Assembly (NCBI RefSeq): GCF_026151205.1
Contig: NC_087079.1
Location: 17,602,945 to 17,666,944 of the forward strand
DNA: 64,000 nucleotides
Direction of reading: 5' to 3'
DNA from: Bolinopsis microptera
Lineage: Eukaryota; Ctenophora; Tentaculata; Lobata; Bolinopsidae
In this document: in pieces, positions 31,531 through 42,670 of the stretch
Numbering within the stretch: the stretch's first letter is position 1
Layout: the number at the start of each line of letters is the position of its first letter
Notes under the pieces: generated by a model
What the model was told of the DNA's origin: nothing
Seen by the model: only the letters and a program-made list of their open reading frames with translations
Databases searched by the model: none
Program-made: the position numbers and the translations under genes

Positions 31531-32724
31531 CCATGACATGCTGTACAAATTTCTTTGGGTTGCTTTCGGGTCGATACCTAGTATTTCGGGATGAGGGTGG
31601 TAGTTAGTGTACAATTATAGCTGTTGTTTATCGAATCTGTATTGCCGAGTACTGCAGCTCTGCCTTCGGGTAGTTCTTCTTAATCTATTACAATTTTATA
31701 TGAATGGGAAAAGCGAGCAACCGATTTCATTCTCGGCATCATTTTGCATTTGCAGACGGTTTAGGGCCTGTCGTGATATCATGGATCGCTTAGGTTCCAC
31801 TGCGGCCTCTATGTATCGCCAGAGCTTGTTCTCCGAGCTCAAGCTGCTTGATCAGGCCTTATATGGAATAATATAGTGTATCGCGTGTAATTGGATCCAA
31901 TTATAGGAGCTGCGTAATTATCGCAGCATATTGGTCTGGTATCACATGCTGAAACCCAGCATGCAGCTGGGCTAGATATTTTAGAAATAGAAGGATTGTT
32001 AATGAAAATCGAAGCGAAAATCATGTAACCCTAAGAGTATGTTTTCGAGGACTCTAAATGTAAGATTCAGTAAAACTCCGGTAGATTTACGTCATAAACC
32101 CCTAAATATATAACATGGTTAATCATCAATCATAAATATAATAATAAGTATATAACACCCTTCCAAGTTAATCGTAAAAGTCAACGTGAATTTAATGCCT
32201 CCTTAATTGCACATAAACTAAAAGAAGAACTCGCGTGCGCTGAAATATCTCAAAAGATGGTTTAGTCATTTTATCTACGAAACAATAACGCTTCCGCGCG
32301 TTAAGTAAAAACACATTCAAATCGTGACAGGTGAATTGCCCCACCGCAATTTTGAAAACTCAGGCAGTTAAACCAAAACTCGCGAATTTGAAAACGGGCA
32401 GTCACGAGATTAAAACACGAATTTCTACCTCATCTTCCCTTCCAAAATGGAAACTTCATATCTTCTTCAAAAAAAATCTCCCATAACTCGCAAATAGAGC
32501 ATTATTTCACAATATAGCTGCAATAATAAATCACAAAATTTCCAATATAAATAGTTAATCACGTTCTGAACATCAAAAGAATAAATTAGCCCAACCTATA
32601 AAAATATAGTCGAAATGGCAAATTTATGGTAAATGTTAAAATGTCAAAATACACGGCGTAAAATCCGGTAACACTAATACACGGCTCAAATCACTTTATT
32701 CTACGAGAAACAACCAACTTAAAC
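31531..32724. other. Intergenic DNA, possible 3' LTR of the gypsy remnant at its right end
   Basis: Reading leftwards from 32727 there is sequence that could be a 3' LTR: it follows a purine-rich tract and contains AATAAA near 32695-32700. No second LTR was found to confirm it. Confidence 0.4.
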
Positions 32725-33668
32725 TCATCCTCCCTTCTGGCTATAGTTTAACCTATCAATAGGCTTGGTTACTCGACTGCTTGACCGGGTAAGTATTGCT
32801 ATTAGTGGTGGTTTTGCTATGCTTTTAGAAGGACTGGGTTCAGCCACTGGATGCTCGTTAATAATCGCATGCTGGTCATGCTCATCATTATAAGGCTTGC
32901 TAAGACTAGGTGCTGGCGGACATTTACTAACATCAGATTCAATAGCAATGGGTAGGCGACTGTTATCAGTCTCAGATTGTGCTGGTTGTGCAGGTTGTAG
33001 CTGTACTGTATATCTCGTCTTGAGCTGGTTTATATGTTTATCAACTACACCGTTCTCTCCCAATATCCTGTACACCTTGCTTCCTTGTCTAGCTTGCACG
33101 GTACCAACTTGCCAACTTTGCTTCCTGATATCCTTATAACAGACCGGATCTCCTACCTTAAACTCTCTGAATAAACCCTGCTCTATAACCTCCTGTTCCT
33201 GTCGAGTATATAAGGGTTTACACGGATAAAGTAAAGATAATCTGGTGCGCGTGAGTCGTCCGAACATCAGAGCACTGGGACATTGCTTTGACACGTAGTA
33301 GTGTGGAGTATTCCGATACGTGAGTAACCAAGCTGCAAGATTCTTGTTGTAGTCTGGATCGGTAGCTTGCATCTTCTTTAGAGCTTTCTTAAATGTTTGC
33401 ACCATACGCTCTGCAAGTCCGTTGCAATACGGAGTAGCAGGTGGAACTGAAATGTGATCAATTCCGTTACTCTCTAAGAATTCCTCCATTTCACTGGAGA
33501 CTAACTGTGGTCCTCTGTCTGACACGACTAATCTCGGCAATCCGTAGCTCTTTAATTGTCGCTTGCTGTATGAATCGACGACTACGAACCATTGCCTGTC
33601 GAATAGCTGTGCAAATTCGATATGAATCCTCTCCCAAGCTCTTGTAGCCGGGATCCACGGATGTGGGG
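32725..33668 (-). pseudogene. Ty3/gypsy integrase remnant
   Basis: The minus-strand frame from about 33668 reads through an integrase core and C-terminal region: ERIHIEFAQLF, WFVVVDSYSK, VVSDRGPQLVSSEMEEF, PYCNGLAERMVQTFKKALKK and YRNTPH. These are the usual landmarks around the D, D and E catalytic residues of Ty3/gypsy integrases. The first catalytic position reads Glu (IHIEF rather than IHIDF), and about 20 residues are missing between SYSK and LKSYGLP. Everything upstream (gag, protease, reverse transcriptase) is absent. The frame ends in a purine-rich AGAAGGGAGG at 32728-32737, resembling a polypurine tract next to a 3' LTR. It is inactive. Confidence 0.85.
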
Positions 33669-33706
33669 TCGTCTTCTGAGATTATTTTGATTCATCTGGC
33701 ATGTGA

Positions 33707-33868
33707 TATTCAGGTGCCTCAAAAATCATCTTAAAATTGAGTCAGAGATTTGGTATTTTGCAGGGCGTCTAGACGTTGACCAAATCGACAGCAAAATAGT
33801 TTCAAGTTTCAGGAGTATCGGGAAGTGGGTTTACTGGAACCCCTGTTTTACAACAGATTGTCGTGAAG
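33707..33868. repeat. Dispersed repeat family C, copy 2
   Basis: Direct copy of 31152-31320. Confidence 0.85.
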
Positions 33869-33982
33869 TATATAATATATAATTATATATATTCTTTCAA
33901 CACGTACTACTATATAACAAATATTTGAGGATGACTGTAAAGGTATATTTTACCGAATTTGAAGTCAAGGCGTTGTTTTATT

Positions 33983-34130
33983 GTAGCGCAATGCACTACT
34001 GGGCCGCGCCGCGCATCAAATAATTCTTCTCGCAATAATTCTCAAATAATTCTTCTCGGTAGATCGGCGAGATGCACCACTAGCTGTGCCTCACCGAGCT
34101 GCGAAGGATTGACATCGTGAATCAATTGTT
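33983..34130. repeat. Dispersed repeat family B, copy 2
   Basis: It contains 'gcgcaatgcactactg', 'agatcggcgagatgca' and 'gacatcgtgaatcaatt' in the same order as at 24228-24330. Confidence 0.6.
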
Positions 34131-34152
34131 TTACTGACAGTTGTGGCTGACT

Positions 34153-34154
<2 letters not shown>

Positions 34155-34184
<30 letters not shown>
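34155..34184. repeat. (AT)n microsatellite
   Basis: About 15 AT units. Confidence 0.9.
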
Positions 34185-34191
<7 letters not shown>

Positions 34192-34679
34192 ATTATATAT
34201 GTATGTACAAGAAAAACGGCGATTCTACAAACTTAAAGTTTCATGTTGCTCTATCCAGAGCCCTTGCGCTTGCAGTGGCGCGCGCCCGCCTCACGACTTG
34301 TGAAACAAGCGCGCCCGCAGTGGCGCGAAAGAACATTATGGTTAGGTGAAGTTTCATGCAAACGCAATCATCAGTGTCAGATTCGAATAACTTATTATTA
34401 CTAAATCCATATTTTCCTTACAGTTACAAGCTCATTCATAAAATTAACTGAACTAAATCAAAAACTAAATCAAAATCAAAACGAAACGAAACGAACCAAA
34501 AAAAAAAAAAACAATATTCCTAGAAGCATTTCTTTTGTAGGTTTACAACCTACCAGGATGCGCGCCGAGTTGGACTCGTCGACGGTTCTGTATGGAACAA
34601 ATATTTTACGAGTATCACCCGTTAACATTTCTTGAGCATAAATTTATTGGTGTGCCTACATTTGCTAATAATAGGTAGT
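34185..34679. other. Intergenic DNA with a short GC-rich repeat
   Basis: 'cagagcccttgcgcttgcagtggcgcgcgcccgcctc' is present near 34253 and again near 36975, so a short dispersed repeat is shared between the two places. An A-rich run lies at 34498-34512. No gene is supported. Confidence 0.45.
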
Positions 34680-35270
34680 GCGCCATCGACAGTGAGCCGC
34701 GCGTGCCGACTGTAGGATGGTTTTTTAGCGCTAATTTCGGCCAGCACAATTTTCTTCAAACAAATAAATATTGAGTATCCTTCCCGACCTCCGATTGCAA
34801 CAAAAATTGGTAAGCTTACTCATAGACTTACAAGGAAAGTGTCCGAAAAATTTAAAACATATCCAACCATCAAACATTATGTTACAGCTAAAAGCAGCGT
34901 ATTTTACCCCATTTTGATCACTATATCAACTCCGATATCCACCAAATTTTTGGGACAGTTGTAAAAGCCCTATTGGAAGGTCGTCGCCAATTTTCAGAAT
35001 GATCCCATTCAAGGAACTAAAGATATATCCAAATAATACGACAAAAATCAACGAATTTGGTCGAATTTGGTCAAATTACGCGACTTTTACAGCTACTTTT
35101 GCTCCAAAAGCCGCGCACCATCAAATATGGCACCTAGGCGAAATTCACTGATCTTTCCAAAAAGGTATGACAAATTTGGTATTGTGAAAATTCTCACAGT
35201 CTCTAGAAAACAATGGTACAAAAATTTTTAAAAACCGAGCAAGTTTATTTTTATCGTGCACCCCCTACTA
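34680..35270. repeat. Dispersed repeat family A, inverted copy 2
   Basis: Reverse complement of about 8110-8710 with few mismatches, starting with 'gcgccatcgacagtgagccg'. Confidence 0.85.
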
Positions 35271-36312
35271 ATAAGTTCTTTCCTCCTATTTAGTAGATGG
35301 CGCACGTTATATCTCCGCCAAAAGCACATCCAATTTGATACGTATGCAATGTGTCTATAACTTTCTTGATTATGCACTAAGTTGGCGTTCCACAACCAAA
35401 ATTGAACGGGGAATACTTTAAGATCAATTTCGAGGCACCTCGACAAAAGCTTCTTACGCTATTGTGCTTTTTATGGAGAAATACGTCAGTAGCGTTTTTG
35501 AGCTTGTTATTCTCTTTCAAAAGTATTCCGAGTGATTTGTATAAGTGCATATATTAACTCTGATTACATTGCAAAATAATTTGTCTCGATTCATGAAGTT
35601 TGAAAGAAGTTACAGCAATGCGCGCAATTTGGGGAGTGTGCTTTTTGCGGAGATATAAGTATAACCTGCGCCTTAGTAGATTGTCATTTTTATTTAAAAT
35701 AATATAAAGTTTTTCAGCAAGGCAGAGATGACAATTTTTCGTACTTCCCTTATATACGGATGAGCAATAAATCCATTAATGAATTATGATATGCAAGTTC
35801 TAATTTTTAAAGTTTTGGTTTTTTATGAATGAACGATGGGGGTTGCATCGTAATTTTCAATTCTTATATTCACGTACAGCGTATATCATATATTAAATAA
35901 AATTATATTTTTATGTATTATATGATTTTGTAAACATTGGCCGGTGTACCAAAAACCGGTCCCCAAACAAAAAGCATGTTGGATTATTTTCCAAAATTTT
36001 TTATACGAGGTTTGTTTATCTTTCAACACTTATATTTTCTTAAACAGCTCCGTCTGGTTTCGCAGCTTCTCCGTCTCGAGTTTGATCAAAGAGCTTGTAC
36101 GTATGTGAACTGAAACGGGTATAAAAAATACAAAATATTTGTGCTCTTTCTTTTCCTTTTCTACTAGCTGCAACCGTTGCTTCATATTATATCACTGCAG
36201 TTTCCAAGCATTGTCCTTTCAGTGGGCACATTTCCGGCTTCCTGCAAGTGCATTTGCACGATTCAATTATAAAATCCCAAAAAACCTTACTGGCTGGAGC
36301 CTATCTCCAAAA
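35271..36312. other. Intergenic DNA, nothing recognised
   Basis: AT-rich, without a supported gene. Confidence 0.4.
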
Positions 36313-36461
36313 CAGGGACAAAAGGATTTCGCGATTATTTTGGCCAAATTTCGCGGTACCGCGAAATTTAACAGGCTGTACATTAAACTACACATAAAAT
36401 TTGTCGCGGAGAATGGGAAATTTCGCGATTTCGTACATGCCGCGAAATCCTTTTGTCCCTG
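36313..36461. mobile_element. 149-bp hAT-type MITE with perfect TSD
   Basis: The terminal inverted repeats are about 21 bp, starting CAGGGACAAAAGGATTTCGC and perfectly matched at the other end. An exact 8-bp duplication CTCCAAAA lies at 36305-36312 and 36462-36469. The interior is itself rich in 'tttcgcg' palindromes. It is non-coding. Confidence 0.93.
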
Positions 36462-36526
36462 CTCCAAAAGTAAAATAAATAAAAACTTTCGTCGGTTTTT
36501 TGGGCCGAATAAAATGGCGCGCGCGC

Positions 36527-36598
36527 GACAGCAGCAGTTAGCAGCAGTCATCAGCAGTTAGTAGCAGTTAGCAGCAGTTAGCAACAGTCAGCAGCAGT
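36527..36598. repeat. (CAGCAGTTA)-like microsatellite
   Basis: Degenerate 9-10 bp units of cagcagttag and related words. Confidence 0.8.
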
Positions 36599-36624
36599 TT
36601 TTTGCACTAGAGTCCCCCTGTGAT

Positions 36625-36790
36625 CGTAGCTCGATGCGTTACTGAGCCGCGCATCGCATCCAATATTTTTTGTTCTCGCAACCACTTTCTCGCAACTACT
36701 TCGTTAAATTAAATCGGCGACATGCGCTAATGCGTTACTTTCTACTGGGCCTCGCCGATGGGCCTTGACGATGTCAAGAATTGACATCGT
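36625..36790. repeat. Dispersed repeat family B, copy 3
   Basis: It contains 'cgatgcgttactgagccgcgc', 'atcggcgacatgcgct' and 'gacatcgtcaatt'. Confidence 0.55.
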
Positions 36791-37384
36791 CAATTATTGG
36801 AGGACTTCGCCGCTTCGACGCGCCGCGCGAATTAGCATTCTTGCTTCGCAGAGCAACGATCTGGAAGGGTCGACATTACATCGTCAATCAATGTCAATTA
36901 ATGCATCTCACAATTACTATAAATTTATTGATACACATTATATATTACTAACGTTAACATTAGTGTATTACTTTATCCAGAGCCCTTGCGCTTGCAGTGG
37001 CGCGCGCCCGCCTCTTAACTTGTGAAACAATCGCGTCTGCAGTGGCGATTTATTGTATTTGATTTAGGAAGTGATTCATGTAGCTCACACGTACGTTTTT
37101 TCCGCCCCAAATCTGAACGGGAAATATAATTCTCGATGGGTCAGTAACTGTAAATAATAAAATTATCCATCAGCCATGGTAGTGATTTACAGTATGACCA
37201 ATGACACCGAAACCTCGTGTCTCGGTATCCCTTTAAATGGCAGTTTGTGGCATGGTGTCCAGGCTAGACTCCTCTGATTACTGATATCGATTAATATGTT
37301 TATAATAATAAATCAACTTTGATACCAGTTATTATTAGCGTGGCTGACATGAATTCAAAATCAATTTTTGTGATAGCAATTTTC
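36791..37384. other. Intergenic DNA with a short shared GC-rich repeat
   Basis: Near 36975 it repeats the 'gcccttgcgcttgcagtggc' block of 34253. No gene is supported. Confidence 0.4.
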
Positions 37385-37490
37385 ATCGCAGCTCAGCGCG
37401 GCACAGTAGTGCATTTCGCCGATCTAGCGAGGAGAAGCCTCATTGAGTGCACGGCGCGGCACAGTAACGCATCGCGCTACAATAGCAGCT
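37385..37490. repeat. Dispersed repeat family B, inverted copy 4
   Basis: Reverse complement of the family B core ('ggcacagtaacgcatcgcgct', 'catttcgccgatcta'). Confidence 0.55.
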
Positions 37491-37871
37491 CAGCTGCTAA
37501 GCAGCTGACCAACGAATTTTGGCCTGTGACTGCGAGCGTGCTAAATCACTCTACAGTCGATCTTTGAGATTGTTCTAAAAGGGCCCTCAACGGTTGTAAC
37601 CAACTTCCATCGATGTATTTTCGAACGCTGATTCCGAATCACCCCCCATGATATAGGGTTAAAATGCTCACCTGACGAGATATTGGCGTTTTCCTTAAAA
37701 AGTTTTCCTTAAAAATTTTGCTTTCATTAATATTTGATCATCTCTAGACATCTCCCTTCATGAATTATAATGTTGAGAGCATTGTTTACGGTACAGGCTA
37801 GATCCGATTAAATTATCAAGATATTTTTATGAAAATTTTTGATGATCTTATATATTATATAATTATGTTTT
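37491..37871. other. Intergenic DNA
   Basis: No supported feature before the LINE insertion. Confidence 0.4.
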
Positions 37872-37885
37872 GATTCGATTTTCTG

Positions 37886-39855
37886 GGTCACGAAATCCTC
37901 TCCGAACCTCCACGTGGTGTGGCCTGGTTGGCACTAACGGGTGGTGTGCTCTCTTGTTGAGTACAAAGGTTGGGACTTGCCAACTCAAAGTTCCCATAGG
38001 AACCAGGAAGTCAACACTAACAGCTACCAAGCACCAGGAAATTTTTCTTTCAGATATCAGGTTACAAGATAGTACACACACAAACGACGATACGTTAGAC
38101 ACAGATACATAGCTCTAAGAGCTATTAAATCACCAGGAAATTCTCTTTCAGCTTTCAGGTCCCATCGAAGTCACCCACCACAGAGCTAGGGATCCCAATT
38201 CGCTCATCCTGACTACAAGGACACACTGATAATGAGTAGTCTTGGCACTTCTCCCTCCAGTAACCACTTTTCAGGTCTTTTCAGTTAAGACAGCTAATGC
38301 GTTGGGGCTGACACACGCTAGACACAGGCTCGTGATAAGACAGTGTTAGGGATGTCAACTCTGACTACGAGGACACACTGATAGCGAGAATTCCTGGCAC
38401 TTCTTCCTCCAGTAACCACTTTTCAGGGGACCGGGTTAGCTTTGCCACACTCTTTATTGATGTGTGACTGGACGCTCTACAATCATCTAGTAGCCAGCAG
38501 TGTTTGAATGACACCCCTACTGCAACTGGTTCTATTCAGTTCTACAGCGGAAGTTCTCAACACTCGAAAACAGTTCATCTCGGACATCCTGCAGAGATGC
38601 TTTTTCACAGCCTGCCCCATTACACGGGGAACCCTTAGATCTACAGTACCCTGGTGAACAGCATAGCTCACTAAAGCATAGTGGACTTCTTTAGTTCTGT
38701 GACGCAAAGCTAACCGGACCAGGAATAAACATCATTGCAATGCTTAGGGGATGCAAATAGGACATACAACGTTTAACGATTTACTCGAACTTTTGATTCA
38801 TTTTTTAGCTCGACGATACATGGTATCATTTCAGGACAGATATTCCTTCTTCAGGTTCATTGAGGAAATTGTACCCGCTATTTGCGTTATACATGGCAAG
38901 TATCTGGACTAATGATAACTTAGGATCTCAGATTCCCAGGCTGCATTTAAAGCGCTTAACAGCACCAGTTTTAACTCCAGGTTTGTTCTGAACATCTCAG
39001 ACCAACTCAACTCACTAGGTATTCTCATCGAGTAGAACTCCAGGACATGAAGGAGTATACGGTAAAGAACTAGCGGACGAATTCGCAAGGGACGATCAAT
39101 CCAACAACATCCCCATAGGACCAGAACCCTTCCTCCCAATTAGGCCACACTCAGTGACAAAGGAACATTCCACTTGAGATGTTCCTCCACAAATATAAAT
39201 ACAGGAACTTTAATTTTTCTGGAACTCACATCAGATGGCTTACATGGTCGCTTTCAGGATAGGTCACAGCCCACTAGTTTATTTTCAGAACGTGGCAAAC
39301 AACGTCAACTTCGAGACGCAAGATTGTGAACACTTTTCAGGAGAAGCAGAAACATCCCAGCACCTCCTCTGCAAGTGCATCCAGATCATGACGTTCAGAA
39401 TGAGGATAATTGGTAAACTCTACCTTAAAAACAGTAAACTACAATCATATCTTCAAATTTGTGGAACAGTCGACAAGACTGGATAGGGAAAACCCTTTTG
39501 GGTAACCTCCTAGGATTCTTCGCCAGGAACTTTCGCTAAATCCCATACTAGGAACTCAACCTAGGCCCATCTCTGCATAGAGACATATCTCCCAGGCTTT
39601 GACCTTGCTCGGAAGTCCCTTGTCTGCCCGCAGAAGTACTACAACGGAAGTGGGTTTGCTCTGAGACAGGTAGTGACAGCTTCAAGACTCCAGGGGTCTG
39701 TTGCATTGATATTTATTATTTTATGATTTCGTATATACTTTGGGAGTCCTGGCGTGCAGCTAGCAGGAGTTGCATTCTGTGGGCACGGTGAGAAGGCCTC
39801 CATCTTTTAGTAAGAGGCCAGAAACCGTTGACCAGAACAGAGAGAGAGAGAGAGA
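37886..39855 (+). mobile_element. Decayed LINE with RNase H remnant and 14-bp TSD
   Basis: An exact 14-bp duplication (GATTCGATTTTCTG) flanks the element at 37872-37885 and 39856-39869. Near 39040-39150 a plus-strand frame reads RTPGHEGVYGKELADEFAR and then GPEPFLPI, matching the end of the RNase H domain (PGHxGxxGNExADxLA) of I- or jockey-type LINEs. At 39235-39486 a frame includes LVYFQNVANN and CEHFSGEAETSQHLLCKC, the usual C-terminal Cys/His segment. The element ends in (GA)n before the TSD. RT and endonuclease are not recognisable, and an internal duplication lies at about 38205-38440. It is inactive. Confidence 0.82.
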
Positions 39856-40018
39856 GATTCGATTTTCTGATTTGTATCACCTAGTCTAGGGTGTGAGCTA
39901 ACGATTCCATTGGATCTTTGCAAAATTACACATCCGTGTAAAATCTCGTCTATTATCTCAGACGAACGGTCAGGAAGATATTTCTCTCAAAGATCAAGTA
40001 TCTTCTTAGGATACCCCT

Positions 40019-40311
40019 CAGTGGCGTAACGTTGCCTGTTGAATCGTTGATGCCCCCTGCTGAAAAAGTGCCCCACCTGTTGGCGTTCCCTCTCCTTTTG
40101 GCGCCCCTCCCTAAAATTAAACAAATTAGATGCTTTTAGAGGATACACTGGTAAAATCTCTAAAAATTTGTGTTTCTAGAGCAAAACATGCAGTTTTGCT
40201 TGTACTGTAGTTAAGTTTTTCAAAATTGTCCCACATTCAAACGACGATTTGGCGCCCCCTAAGATGGTGCCCCCCCCCCACACAGTCGGGGGGCCCTTCA
40301 TTACGCCACTG
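40019..40311. mobile_element. hAT-type MITE, TIR CAGTGGCGTAACG, copy 2
   Basis: The end sequence is the same as in the copy at 9325. The flanking 8-bp duplication is exact: ATACCCCT at 40011-40018 and 40312-40319. It lies 90 bp upstream of the PARG coding exon. The interior is C-rich and non-coding. Confidence 0.93.
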
Positions 40312-40409
40312 ATACCCCTTCAATACATTACATAAATGCGCACTGTAAACAAAGCACTATACTATTCTATTTAAGATTTATTGACTATGAATATTCCTTT
40401 AGGAAAAAA

Positions 40410-41798
40410 ATGGGTACACGGCTCATTCTGCCTCATGAAGTTCCCAATCATTGGGATAAAGTGTTAGATGTTCTGTGTCATGTGAAATGGTCTCCTATGG
40501 ATCTCATCTCTGCTATTGACAATATCAGAAAATACTCCTACAAACAAGTTAAAGAAATGCCGGCTGCGAGTCGGTTTTCAGGATTTTTAGGTTTTTTGAA
40601 GGATGCCAGTTGTGTTGGGGGGAATCCTGACCTGTTTTGGGGAGACTGTGGTTTTTCACATCATAATCCAGATTCATTTGTAAAAGGATGGTTTTTAGCT
40701 CACACTGTTCCATTTATTGCTCAGCTTGTTATGGACATGCCTCAAACCTTCCCATCTGGACTATCAACTTTGAATACAGCAGATGATCATATCCAAATGA
40801 CATGCCTTACCAAACACCAGTGTGCTTCATTGTTAGCCTGCTCATTTTTCTCTGCATTTCATCATAGTGCCGCTCCAAAGAAGACAACAATAAACTTTGA
40901 CGGCATATTTATAACTCTCAATCAGAAATGTCCTCAAAACGTTGCTAAACTCTGTATGATAATGAACTATTTTGAGAGATGTAGGTTGAAAATGTATAAT
41001 GCATCTCAAGCATTGATAATCAATAGGCTACACAATATATCACCTTATACAGCTAGTAAATGGGCTTCAATCACATCACCTCTATCTGAGTTCACAGTTG
41101 ATGAAAATGGATCCATCAATGATGCAGGTCCGGAGTCACTTCATGCTGACTTTGCAAATAGGTGGATTGGTGGTGGGGTTTTGAAACGGGGTTCAGTTCA
41201 AGAAGAGATAATGTTCTCTATTTGTACTGAGCTGCTCACTACAATACATATCTGTGACATGATGAATGACAATGAAGCAATTGTGATCACTGGTGCTGAG
41301 GACTTTTCTTTACACAAGGGATACAGCAGAGACCTCAAGTTTATTGGAAATGCTCCCACGTCTCAAGATGTGGTGAGCAGAGTGGCTATGGACGCAACAC
41401 GTTTCAGAGGAGACAAGGATCACATGAGACAATACAGTGAAGCTGTTATTTTGAGAGAGCTCAACAAAGCTCATGTTGCTTTTAATCATGAGTATCCAGC
41501 TCCTGGTGCACCTGTTGCTACAGGTAATTGGGGCTGTGGAGCGTTTGGGGGCCACATTCAGTTGAAGTCTATGTTACAGTGGATTGCTGCCAGTGCCTGC
41601 TCGAGACCTGTTACCTACTTTACCTTCAAGGACCCAAACTGCAGTGGAATGGGAGAGATGACGAGGTTCCTGAAAGAGAAGAACTTGACTGTAGGAAGGT
41701 TGTTTGAGGAGGTGAGATTATTTGCTGCTCAGATTGAGCCTCAAGACAAACCTAAAGATGAATTGTTTCAACACTTGTGGGCTACCTTTAAAGATTAA
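40410..41798 (+). CDS. PARG: Poly(ADP-ribose) glycohydrolase (PARG), catalytic protein
   Basis: This single coding exon of 462 residues starts at ATG 40410, 7 bases after a splice acceptor (cctttag at 40396-40402), so a non-coding upstream exon is likely. The PARG signature is intact: ADFANRWIGGG, then GGGVLKRGSVQEE (Gly254-256 and Gln264-Glu265-Glu266), where the adjacent glutamates cleave the ribose-ribose bond in poly(ADP-ribose). The helical N-terminal accessory domain (from LPHEVPNHWDKVL) precedes the macrodomain-like core, and GNWGCGAFGGHIQLKSMLQW follows as in the family. The protein is essentially the catalytic region without the long regulatory N-terminus of vertebrate PARG. It removes PAR chains in the nucleus or cytoplasm during DNA-damage signalling. 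A diverged copy of the 5' part lies 1.8 kb downstream. Confidence 0.95.
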   Translation: MGTRLILPHEVPNHWDKVLDVLCHVKWSPMDLISAIDNIRKYSYKQVKEMPAASRFSGFLGFLKDASCVGGNPDLFWGDCGFSHHNPDSFVKGWFLAHTVPFIAQLVMDMPQTFPSGLSTLNTADDHIQMTCLTKHQCASLLACSFFSAFHHSAAPKKTTINFDGIFITLNQKCPQNVAKLCMIMNYFERCRLKMYNASQALIINRLHNISPYTASKWASITSPLSEFTVDENGSINDAGPESLHADFANRWIGGGVLKRGSVQEEIMFSICTELLTTIHICDMMNDNEAIVITGAEDFSLHKGYSRDLKFIGNAPTSQDVVSRVAMDATRFRGDKDHMRQYSEAVILRELNKAHVAFNHEYPAPGAPVATGNWGCGAFGGHIQLKSMLQWIAASACSRPVTYFTFKDPNCSGMGEMTRFLKEKNLTVGRLFEEVRLFAAQIEPQDKPKDELFQHLWATFKD

Positions 41799-42232
41799 AT
41801 GCACAAAGGCTTTGGGATTAAGAGCAGGAAAAACAGTGATTTTTTGCTTGTTTTTTTTTGTTTTATACCATGCTTGATTAAAAATTAAGTTTAGATAATA
41901 TTCAGAAGTAATTGAGAGATTATGATATCTAGATAATTTGTTGCCTGTTTCATATTTAATTAAGTTCAGTTTTTTGATATTATCTATGTTTTGATTTTGA
42001 TGCTTTTAATTACTTTACATTACGAGGACATATTTACAGTTTATTAGTTGGTGTTTTTATGTTCGAAAAATGCTGATATTAGAATTCAATTTTAGGCAAT
42101 ATTTGTAACGTTATTTGTGTACACCTTCACACTGCATGCATTCCAGTCTACTTAAAACTATTAACACTATACTTTATATCCAATTGTACCACAGAACCAG
42201 GGCATTTTAAAAAGCAATACATGAAATGTTTT
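41799..42232. other. PARG 3' flank
   Basis: AT-rich 3' UTR-like DNA. I could not settle on a single polyadenylation signal. Confidence 0.4.
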
Positions 42233-42521
42233 TAAGATTTATTGACAATAAATATTTGTTTCTAGGAAGAATATGGGTAAGCGGCTCATTCTGCCTCATG
42301 AGGTTCCTAATCAATGGGATAAAGTGTTAGATGTTCTGTGTCATGTGAAATGGTCTCCTATGGATCTCATCTCTGCTATTGACAATATCAGAAAATACTC
42401 CTACAAACAAGTTAAAGAAATGCCGGCTGCGAGTCGGTTTTCAGGATTTTTAGGTTTTTTGAAGGATGCCAGTTGTGTTGGGGGGAATCCTAACCTGTTT
42501 TGGGGAGACTGTGGTTTTTCA
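42233..42521 (+). pseudogene. Truncated duplicate of the PARG 5' exon
   Basis: The copy includes the upstream 'aagatttattgac', the splice acceptor (tttctag) and the coding start at 42273. It is nearly identical to the first 84 residues of PARG, with T3K, H14Q and a D-to-N change near residue 77 (GNPNLF). Homology stops abruptly after CGFS, at a 21-bp near-palindrome (cagtattgctgagcaatactg). The macrodomain and catalytic glutamates are absent, so it cannot be a glycohydrolase. It may be dead, or it may serve as the first coding exon of the Death-domain gene that follows. Confidence 0.85.
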
Positions 42522-42670
42522 GTATTGCTGAGCAATACTGAAAAGGAGATACGCACCTCAGGCCATCCCAACTTGTTGGAGAGACCTGCCCTTGTATCTT
42601 GTTGTGTATATAAAATTCATTGCAAATACTAAGTTAAGTATACTAAGTAAAAATACTAAGTTAAATATAG

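Noticed and set aside
36139..36561. 140-residue open frame
   Set aside because: It runs through a hAT MITE and a microsatellite, so it is a chance frame without domain support.
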